From positions 1,860,001-1,924,000 of the forward strand of contig JABYQU010000001.1 of the NCBI GenBank assembly GCA_022264855.1: a DNA stretch of 64,000 bases, given 5' to 3'. The position numbers were made by a program, and so were the translations under genes. Of this stretch, positions 55,077 to 64,000 are shown one piece after another; positions within the stretch are counted from its first letter, which is position 1, and every line of letters starts with the position of its first letter. The notes below the pieces were generated by a model. That model was not told the DNA's origin, did not search any database, and saw only the letters and a list, made by a program, of their open reading frames with translations. Source of the DNA: Lenzites betulinus (Eukaryota; Basidiomycota; Agaricomycetes; Polyporales; Polyporaceae).

Positions 55077-56821
55077 ATGCTGAGCGGCCGGAAAGGCGCG
55101 CGGCTGGTGCGTGAAGTTCGGACATGAGTGATGTAGGTGCTACATTCGAGGACGCCTCCGGTCTCGGATAGCTGTCAAAACAAAAATGTATGAATGTGGA
55201 TAATGTTTCTTGAGCTCAGTATTGGTTTGACTGCTTCAATCAGGATGAAGATCAAACCAATATCCGCCGCCAGTAGCTGACAACAGATGAAGTGGCCTTT
55301 ACGCACGTCTTCTGACTCGTAGGCAAGTTCTTCGAAACCGGCAGAGGAAGTTCCGAGCTATATCAGAACTCGGGAGTAAAAGTATCCCGCAAGCCATATG
55401 GGACTTTGAAGCGGCTGGGTTGCTCGAGGTTGCTCGCGCCGTAGCACGAAGGTGTGTTCACAACGAGGCTAACGTCAATGAAAGGACGAGGCCTTACAAG
55501 CCGAGGGGATATGAGCGTTCAACCTGCGCGGACCTTGTGGGCCTCCGCGCACATAAATAAACCCCGCGCTCGAAGAATGACACCTGGTCATGGGGCGAGT
55601 TCAATACAGTGACACCTCATGGAGGAAGAAGACGAGAGGAACAGCCTTGCTGCTGCGGTTATACGCGAAAGAGGTCCTCGAGCACCATCATGATCGAGAG
55701 GCTACCAAATGCGCGGACGGGCGGCGGGGCACCCGACGGATCTCCTGTGGATCTCCTCGTCGGAACGAAGGCGTCGGAACTCCGGAGCGACTCGAGCCAG
55801 CCTCAGGCTGGGGTTGATCCACTCGGCACTAGTACTGGCAGGGGAGCGGCGACCGGCGTTGACCAATATCGGCTATTAATTCCTACATACGTCGGCGTAG
55901 CGTCGGCCACATGAATCCGCGAAGAATTGCAAAAAACAATATCAGTCTGGACTCTGGAGGATCGAAGATGCTCGAGCGACGTGGTAAACTGTAAGACGAC
56001 CGTCCGAAACGTCTTGCAGTGAATGGGCAGGATGCGTCGCTGATGGTTAGATGACTGGTATGATGCATTCATCACCCGACGTTCAGCAATTTACCCTGGA
56101 TCAGTGGGTAAGTAGTGTCGCGCTCATATAGAGTGCATTGTCTTACCTGGATTGAATTTGATTGAATGTGGTAAAGCGTGGGCAGTGCCATGTCGGCGGC
56201 GCTCACTCGAGGCCCGGGTAGGCTGTAGGCGCGATCCGAGTACACGGACAACATGAACCCGACAATGCCACCAATAAATCGGATGCACAAGTTGTCATGG
56301 AGGACTAGACATCTACTCGCCTAAGTGTATTAGTTGTGCGGGCGGCGGTGAGTACAACGAGACGACATACTGTGCATATGAACGAAGCCGACTTCCATGA
56401 TGCGTGATTTGCCATCATCCTTAGGCACCTGAAAGGCAGAGGATAAGCACGGCAAATGCACTCCACAGCTCTCATAGGACTCTGGATAAACACTTGCTCG
56501 ACTGACCGGGAAGCCAGTGAAGATCGACCCAGGTCCAGGTGCTATAGCTTGCTAGCAGTCGGGCATCGAGTATGCGTGTTTCCAGGTATCAATTAAAAAA
56601 GTCCACAAACAGTATCAAGGTCTATACGCTACAAAGCTATCCTAAGGGCAAGGTATATGTACCACGGAGAGCGTATTCTCAGTCATTAGTCGTAATCATC
56701 GTCCGTTTCCGATTTTCTAACACCAACAGTGGGCAATCTCTTGGGTGGCGCGTTGAGGAGAGATACGTCTACGGCGAGTGGCATTGCAAGCACATCAAGC
56801 ACATCATCGACAGAGGGAGCT
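55077..56821. other. Intergenic, no gene seen
   Basis: It lies between the convergent aminotransferase and cytochrome b561 genes. Frames are short and without motifs. Confidence 0.5.
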
Positions 56822-58600
56822 CTAGTCCGAGTACCGCTGAGTGAACTCGTCTGAGGGCGCCTTCTGGTGGGGACGCTCCATGCGGAATTGGCGGGGAAGG
56901 AACGCCAGACCCGCGAAGTAGAGGACGGGGACGAGCTGCACAGCGATCGATTGTCAACGAACGAGCAGAGACATGCATTTTGCGGAATGTACTCACCACC
57001 ACCCAGACATACCACACGATGTTCGCAGAGTTGCTGATGGGATTCCTGCCTGTCGCCGCCACCCACTCGGTGCGGAAGCCAGTGCGCACCTACGGGAACG
57101 CGATCAGCCACACAGCTACAAACCGCCTCCGCACAATCGCACTAACCTGGTAGAACGCAAGCGCAATGATGATGAGGCCAAGCACCGCGTGGAAGTAGTT
57201 CTGCATTGGCCGCCTCTTCCCGACCGTGAACGAGGTCGGCTTCACGTAGTGAATGACCGCGCCGAGCGTGATCTGGACAAAGTACAGCGCGAAAATCGCG
57301 ACGCCCCACTTCTTGTGGTCGTCGTCGAGGTGCTTCGCGCCTGCCGTCGCCACAGCGCTGATTCCGAGAGCGACACCCGCGATGATAACAGGACCAGCTG
57401 CGCGCGGACCATCAGTACGCGAGTCAGAGAGCGCATCGAAGCAGATGGGCGCGTACCGAATGCGAGCTGGAACGCCCAGTGACCGGTGAACCATGTGTTC
57501 GTGAACGTGCGTGCGTACCGCGCGAGCAGCGCGCCGGCCGGGAGCAGGATCAGGAAGCCGATGGTGCACAGCAGCGCGTGCGCAACGATCTTCTTCTGGT
57601 ACGGCAGCAGCGGCGGGCTGGACGTGTCCGTCGTCGTCGTGGGGTCCGCCGCGGGGCTCGCGAGGTTCGTCACGTCGTCGGCGGTCAGGCTCTGCGACAT
57701 GTCGATCGTGATCGGGTTCGACTCGAGGTGCTGCAGGAGCGTCGCGTCGTCCGCGCTGCTCTCGGGGTTGACGTTGCCGAACGCCCAGATGATGGTCTGC
57801 GAGGTGGCGCTCGTCCCGTCGGCCTGCATCAGCGGGGGCAATGTCAGCGCTCGTTCGCGGGCGGACGATGCCCGCGTGTGTGCGCGCGCGTACGCACCGG
57901 GATCGTGAAAGAGAGTTTTGGTAGTGTTCCGGAGACGTCGCTTGCGGCGGTGTCGGCGGCCGCAATGCGCGGCGGGTTGGCGTCGACGGTGGGCATGACT
58001 TCTGAGGGGGCCTTCCGCTGCGAGAGCGTGATGGTCCCGTCTGAGTTGGGCCACATAATCACCATGGGCGTGTTCGCCATCTGGTTTCCAAAGCCCCTGT
58101 GGTGACCGGTGAGCGGCGGAGCGCTGTATGCCCGTAGAACGCCACGTACATTGCCATCCAACCGAGGTCGGCGGAGCCCTTGCTTTGCAGAACGTCTAGA
58201 CGAGGGGCATGAGCATACCCCGCAACGCGTGCTTCGAAAAAGCTCCACTCACACTGAACAGTAGAGCCATTGACGACGCCGGATATGCACATGAGGTCAC
58301 TGCAGACCGAGCCACCCTTGAGGCCAGAGGTGTTTGCAGCGGACACGGCCGTTCCAGATGCACCAGCGGCGGCAGCGGTCGAAGTTGCGGCGACGTGGGT
58401 GCTGCTACCGTCGTCTCCGCCATGTCCGCTACTGCTCCCTCCCCCGTAACCATAGCCCTGCCTCTGTCGTAGGACACGCGGCGGTCAGCGTCATGCACGG
58501 CGGACAAACACTACACTTGACTTACTCGGGCAAGGGGGTCGTGGGCGACGGCAAGCGAAGACAGGCCGAGGATGGCAAACGTCAAGGCCGAGAGCATCAT
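56822..58600 (-). CDS. DOMON-cytochrome b561 membrane protein
   Basis: This is a secretory-pathway redox protein with an outer cytochrome-type DOMON domain and a membrane cytochrome b561 domain. Such proteins move electrons across the membrane, for example for iron reduction or to extracellular partners. The start at 58600 gives MMLSALTFAILGLSSLAVAH, a signal peptide, followed by a Gly/Ser/Ala-rich segment. Cysteines SVCSDLMCISG and then GSADLGWMAMGFGNQMANTP, VIMWPNSDGTITLSQRKAPS and LPKLSFTIP belong to the DOMON part. TIIWAFGNVNPESSADDATL follows. The b561 part has HALLCTIGFLILLPAGALLA, WFTGHWAFQ, AGPVIIAGVALGISAV, KWGVAIFALYFVQITLGAVI, NYFHAVLGLIIIALAFYQ and IVWYVWVV, with His residues placed as heme ligands. 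It ends EFTQRYSD. About eight exons and 420 residues. Confidence 0.85.
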
Positions 58601-60954
58601 GGTGTCGTGCGACGAAAGAAGGCGGGACGCAATACAGCGGGCGGGTTCTGCGTCCCAGGGGTATATATCCCGGGCGCTGCCTGGGAGGGGTGAGGTGCTG
58701 CGCCTGCGGCGGGCCTTCCGTGCGCGGAGAGACCGGTGGGAGCGTGGCACCCAACTCGGGCGGGAAGCTGCACTCGAGAAGCTGAGTAGGATAGCGCGGG
58801 CAGGCTGTGGGAACGGCTCGCGCTGAAACGCACCATCAAATGGATGCGATCGGATTCGTCGTTCCCCGCACGCCCCTGCAATCTCGTCCCTAGCCGCTGC
58901 GCAGTTGTTGACGAGCTCCTCAACACTTGAGCACGACGTCGACTTCGCTCCTATCACTGGCGGTGCTGGCGCCGTCGCCCACCTGACGCGCGCCATGCCC
59001 CTCGGGCTGTTCCTAGAGAAATGCGGTAAGCCACATCGCGAACGCCGCCGCACAACAACTGCGCCCACTTTGAGTTCCATCTCGCGGGCGCGTCGGGCGC
59101 GCTTGGCTTCCGGACAGTGTCAGTGGGCCAATGGAATTTTGCAGCTGCCCGCTTCCAGGAGCGCTGTTACGTCGATCAACCTCGCGGCATGCGAGTGAGG
59201 CCACCGGTGCATCGCCCCCGCCATGGCTGGCTGCTGCGCATTCCTTCCGAGACCCCCGCGTCTGTTCAGCCCGTCTTCTAAGAGCTTCTAAACCCCTCGG
59301 GGTTCCTCGTTCTGCCTGCGACTATCCGAGACCACTGGACGGGTTCAGATTGGTCAGAGGGGTTCGCGTTCTCCTCCAGATACGCCAAGCGATCCACCCC
59401 CATACTGTCATCGGAGTCCCCGCAGTCTAACCGAACGTTACATCCACACCATCGCCGTCCGTGAGAGAGAAGACACCACCGCGGGTGAGAAGCGCAGCCC
59501 GCTAGCACCTCCCAATGACAGCGATTACGAGATAGAGAGCTTGACGTGCGCAAGCCTGCTGCGATGTGTGTGAAAAAGCCCGACGCGGCGCGTGCGGAAA
59601 GAGACGAGGACTGCCTTACGCAGCCACTTCTACGGAGCGCTTCGCTGTAAACATATATGGTCACAACGTTCACAACCCTGCGTCTTCGTGAGCTCCATGA
59701 TATCTTCACGATACAGCTTTGCGGGCGGGCTTACAGCAAATCGTCCGACGATGTGCTGATGGCCGGCATTGCGCGTACTAACCCTCCCGGCAAGCAGGTC
59801 ATCATGCCGCCGTTATAGGATCTGTTGGTCGAATCTTAGCAATGCATCATGGAGCGTTCCGAGCCAGCGTCGGGGTCGGGGAGTCATACGGTGGTCGTTT
59901 GGACGAGACGATTGCACACGGGGTTGGAGCCGCTTCGACGATACGGCTATGCAGCTCTGAAGATATATATATCATTGTGGAGGGTACGTAAACGGCATCA
60001 AACAATGATAGACCGAGGTGAATGTTGGACTGACCATGTATGCCTATGACATATATCGATAGCCAGCTGAGCCCGCAGGCAAGCTGGAACGCACGACAAC
60101 CTACAGCAGCGCAGAAGTTGACATGGCCCTGGTCTCGCTGGACTGGGTTGCACGAAAAGCCCCAATGCTCTGACACGACAGCATGGCAGTGATGAGTGCC
60201 AGGGATCTGCGGAGACTCAAGTATAGTACCCAAGCTGGTCGATCCGCACCACGCGTATGTATATGATGTTCATGAGGATCCCAGTCCAAGCAGGGCGCAC
60301 CAGTAACCATTGTGTGGACAGACAGATGATCATAGACAGCTTTGTGTGGACATTCGACATCTCTCGATCTTCTGACCCCTGGTGGGTGCAAACGGATCTG
60401 TGCAGTGGGGATTGCCGGGAAGATGGATATGTCTTGGAGCTGCCAGCTTGATGGCGTCCCGGGCCTGGCAAAAGATCTCAGCAAGTCCAGTGTGGCCGAG
60501 ACTGAGAGCTGGTGTCGAGACGATAGACACGGGCAGCCAAGTCGCATGAGCGGTCGGTGTAGCAACGAGAGCCAGCGCAAGGCAGGAGGCGAAGGTCGAG
60601 AACGTCGTCCAACTTGCGCCCTCCGGCTCGCGTCTATCCGGCTGAGCCGGGTCGCGGGGTTTGCGGCCTAGCGAGTGATCGCGCACCATACGGGGGCAGT
60701 TTTCGGCAGATTCTTGCCGTATATGGTGCGCTCCCGGCCGCAAGAGCCCGTACCGGACGGCTACCGGCTATGTATTGCCAAAAGCGGGGTGCCACCGTCG
60801 TAATGAGCGGTCCCTGGAAGTAGTGTCGGTGTGCACTGGGCGACGCTCAGCCCACTCGTCTTGTCCTCTACCGCCTTTCTATCCTCGCCCGCCAGGGCCC
60901 CTTCGTCTTCTGCTTCGCCCTGGATCCTCGCTGTCACGACTCTAGCTCACGGTC
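58601..60954. other. Long intergenic stretch, no supported gene
   Basis: The interval separates two divergently transcribed genes. At 58889-59026 a plus-strand frame reads ISSLAAAQLL and VDFAPITGGAGAVAHLTRAM before a GTAAG donor-like site and looks protein-like, but no continuation was found. At 60.1-60.75 kb the minus strand has overlapping frames with hydrophobic stretches in two phases, possibly a decayed membrane protein. A TATATATA tract sits near 59962. Confidence 0.4.
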
Positions 60955-63703
60955 ATGTCCTCAACATCGTCGCTGGCCTCCTCGACCACTTCAACTGCTC
61001 CAACGGCATCCTCCTCGGCTTCCGCTTCGCTCTCTGTACCCGGAAACCTCAAGGCAACTCCGCTCCTGTTCCGCTCTCCTGGTTTAGTCTCACCTTCGAG
61101 CATATAGATTGTTGGCATTATCCTTGCTATATCTAGCGGACTCCTCATAGGCTCCAGCTTCGTGTTCAAGAAGAAAGGCCTGCTGCGTTCCCAACATGGC
61201 ATGGTGGCGGGCGAGGGTGTGGCTTACCTCAAGTCGGTGCGTACATCGCTTCTTCTACTTCTACTCCACCCTCGCTTACCCTCGCGCAGCCATTATGGTG
61301 GATAGGCATGTCAAGTGAGTGCTCGGCAAGTGCGTTCTCCATGGAGCTACAAGCTAACCAAATTCGAAGTGATGATCCTGGGCGAGCTATGCAACTTTGC
61401 CGGTGCGTCATCCCCTTCCACTGGCTCCCCTGCATTTACTGACTGCGCCGTAGCCTATGCGTTTGTCGAGGCAATAGTCGTTGTATGTGCTGCGCGTTCA
61501 ACTAGCTCAATGCGGTGCACCCATCAATCATTTGACAGACACCCATGGGCGCACTCTCGGTGGTAATATGTGCCATCCTGTCCTCGATATTCCTCAAAGA
61601 GCAACTGAGCTTTTTCGGATGGCTCGGCTGTGGGCTCTGCATCGTACGTTTCAATTGCGGATTCGCGCCTGACTGCGCATCGCTGATGTACCGCCACAAA
61701 GCTTGGCTCCGTCATTATAGCCCTGAATGGTGCGCTAACAATTACGTCTGCAGTCCGTTCCGTAGCTTGACAGCGTATGATAGGTCCCCAAGAGCAGTCT
61801 ATTGGCCAGATCCTCGAGTTTCAGAAACTCTTCTTGGCCCCAGGTTTCCTGGTCTACGGCTCCATCCTGATAGTGGCGGCCCTAGTAATCATATTTTGGT
61901 TCGCGCCTAGGTACGCGAAACGGTGCACGTCAGTGAATAGTCAAAATGACCTCTGGCGTCAGGTACGGGACGAAGAGCATGTTGTGGTACATTATGGTGT
62001 GCAGTATGATCGGTGGCCTGAGCGTCAGCGTCACCACCGGTCTTGGGTCGGCGATCGTCACCACAGCACAGGGTGACAACCAGGTATGCATGTCCCCTTA
62101 CGAGAAGATCATCAACGATTGACCGGTCCACTCCGTTCACAGTTCAAGCACTGGTTTATTTACTTCCTACTGGTTTTCATTGCTGTAACACTAAGTAAGC
62201 ACCGTATTTCGGCGTCGTACCGGACATCCTAACCATTCCGCATCAAGTCACCGAGGTGTACTATCTCAACGTGGCGCTGGCGCTGTTTAACACTGGTGAG
62301 TATCTCACGTTTCAGAAGGGCGAATTGAGCTGATCATACGCTAATCTTACTAGCGATGGGTTCGTACTTCGTGCCTTCTTTCCGTAAATGTTCTCAACTG
62401 ACCCCTCTCCAGTCACGCCAACATACTATGTGATCTGTAAGCATATATACCCGACACAGATGAGAGGGTTGCTAATGACGCTGCCTCAGTCACATTCTTT
62501 TCAATGGTCACCACCATTGTTTTGTTCCAGGGTCTCAAGGCGCCGGTAGTACAAATTATCACCCTTGTGATGGGATTCCTGGTCATCTGTGTCGGTATCA
62601 CCGTCCTCCAGCTGTCCAAGGTCGACCCCACCCAAATCAAGACCCTCGACAGACGGTCCACACTACTCCTACAAGCGGCGAGACACAACACCGAAGGTTT
62701 CGACGAGAAGAGCCTTGCTGCTGTCGAGGACCCCGGCATGGACGCCCTCCGCGGCAGCTTCGGTACCATGGGCAGCATCATCCGGGCACGCAGCGCCCGT
62801 CGCATGAGCATGAACAGCCGCAACTCCATCCACTCGCGATACAGCGCACAACCGGGCCCACCACTGCCCCTCTCCGGCGTCAAACGACACCAGCTATTCG
62901 ACAACCCCATGCCCCCCACCCCAGAAGGGATCCCCGTCGACGGGAACTCGGAGCGGATATCGGTGGCGAGCCGGCCGTCGGTGCTCGGCTCGCCGTTCAG
63001 CGGGCGCAAACAAACTATCAAGTTCGGCGACGAGGACGTCGTGCACTCGTACCACGTGCCGGGCACGGGTGACGACACCGCGACGCACGAGCGGCGGAAC
63101 GCGCTGTACAGCAGCGGCGGGAGCGTGAAGTTCGCCTCGGTCAGTAGCGCAGCATGGTCCTCGGACGCGGTCGTCGGGGCTAACGGCGAGCAGCTCGACG
63201 GCAAGCCGCGCGCGCACGCGGACGGCCAGGTCCTCACCCTCAACCTCCCCGCGCGCGACTCGGAAGACGACGTGCAGGACGGCGCGGCGCCGATGACCGC
63301 GCCGCCGTCGCTGGGCGACGTCTTCAGCCACTCCCCGACGCGCAATCTATACGACGGCCTGCCGTCGACGAGCACCCTCTCCTCGTTCTCCTCCCAGAAC
63401 GCGTCGTCGCCGTCGCGCAGCGCAGCGGCGGCCCTGCCGATGTCGCCGTCGTCGCGGCTGCGCCTCTTCGGCCGCAATAGTAGCAACAGCCACAACCACT
63501 CGCCAGCGCGGAACTACCCGCGGGGCGAGCGTGCGGAGGACCGCGAGGAGAGCGAGAGCCTGTGGCGCAGACAGAACGACAGCCAGAGCTCGGTGGACCT
63601 GGAGGCGGGGAGCGACGGCGACGGGGAGCTGCCCGGCGGGGGGATTAGGCTGGTCCCTAGTTCGAACTCGGGGCACCAGCGCGAGCAGGCGGACTTGTTG
63701 TGA
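60955..63703 (+). CDS. NIPA-type magnesium transporter
   Basis: This is a multi-spanning membrane protein of the NIPA/DUF803 family, which in characterised members moves Mg2+. The start at 60955 gives MSSTSSLASSTTSTAPTASS. An intron of about 70 nt leads to IVGIILAISSGLLIGSSFVF, then KKKGLLRSQHGMVAGEGVAY, VMILGELCNFAAYAFVEAIV, TPMGALSVVICAILSSIFLK, EQLSFFGWLGCGLCI, GPQEQSIGQILEFQKLFLAP, STMIGGLSVSV-like and KHWFIYFLLVFIAVTLI segments, TEVYYLNVALALFNTAMVTP, and FFSMVTTIVLFQGLKAPVVQ. These match the family order. A cytosolic tail of about 370 residues is rich in Ser, Asn and Pro (MSMNSRNSIHSRYSAQPG, SSSRLRLFGRNSSNSHNHSP) and ends HQREQADLL; it is probably disordered and phosphorylated. About ten exons. 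The tail is longer than in animal NIPA proteins. Confidence 0.9.
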
Positions 63704-64000
63704 TGATTATTGTGAGATACGGTACGATAGCCTATTTTCTGTTCTGTAGACGGCGGCGGCGGCGGACGTGTCGGTCGGACTTGGATTTTTGCCTCCCTCC
63801 CTACTACGAGTACCTAGTGCGCCCTCCCCCCGGGCCTGCCCTGCCTAGTCATGGGCTCCTGTACGCAGTACTGTGTTACGAATATGTGATAGACAGATGC
63901 GACTGCCGCGGACCATCGGACGGCGGCCCCCCGCTGGTGCGCCCCCTCGCCATCCAAGTCGCGTTCCCTGCCATCATCGTCTCTGCGCTGCGCCTAAGTC
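63704..64000. other. 3' flank of the magnesium transporter, no gene seen
   Basis: It runs to the end of the window. A CGGCGG trinucleotide run lies near 63750. No coding signal was found. Confidence 0.5.

Noticed and set aside
62413..63495. 360-codon minus-strand frame opposite the magnesium transporter tail
   Set aside because: It is the antisense shadow of a GC-rich, Ser-rich coding exon; it lacks motifs and its own splice structure.

Overview
The window is nuclear DNA of a filamentous basidiomycete, most likely an agaricomycete of the polypore type. The evidence is GC-rich coding sequence broken by many 45-75 nt GT-AG introns, genes on both strands without operons, and families typical of that group: a Zn2Cys6 regulator, PIN-like carriers, an HSP9/12 protein, expanded kinase-like proteins, SDR arrays and a DOMON-cytochrome b561 protein. 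I placed it by protein character only, so the genus is open.

The left half (1-30.6 kb) is a rearranged accessory region. A 2.3-kb repeat occurs three times: copy A at the left edge (+), copies B and C at 17.6-19.9 and 21.0-23.35 kb (both -). Each has a TATA box near one end pointing at an adjacent gene. An unrecognised 3-exon gene, called X here, occurs twice. One copy follows repeat A; the other lies between repeats B and C. Downstream of the first X is a truncated, internally deleted copy (3.58-4.24 kb) of the Zn2Cys6 regulator whose intact copy is at 13.8-17.4 kb. So 1-4.2 kb is a degraded inverted copy of about 15.2-23.2 kb. Kinase-like genes occur as three near-intact copies (6.1-7.7 -, 26.5-28.2 +, 29.0-30.6 +) plus fragments. 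The 28.2-30.6 kb unit is an internally deleted tandem copy of the PIN-like carrier/kinase block at 24.2-28.2 kb. The 7.7-12.0 kb stretch is gene-poor and holds a broken RecQ-type helicase fragment between imperfect inverted repeats. The electron transfer flavoprotein alpha gene (12.0-13.2 kb) is the first housekeeping gene.

The right half (31.5-64 kb) is more ordinary. It contains a FAD monooxygenase, RRP12 (ribosome export and processing), a four-TM protein, an array of four short-chain dehydrogenases interrupted by an HSP12-like gene, a secreted class 3 lipase, a class III aminotransferase, a DOMON-cytochrome b561 membrane protein and a NIPA-type magnesium transporter with a long Ser-rich tail. 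Intergenic gaps are 0.4-2.4 kb. One of them, at 42.08-42.18 kb, carries four consecutive hairpins unlike anything else in the window. No rRNA, tRNA or CRISPR array was found.

Exon boundaries were inferred by eye from reading frames and splice signals. Gene ends are usually good to a few bases; internal exon edges are approximate.
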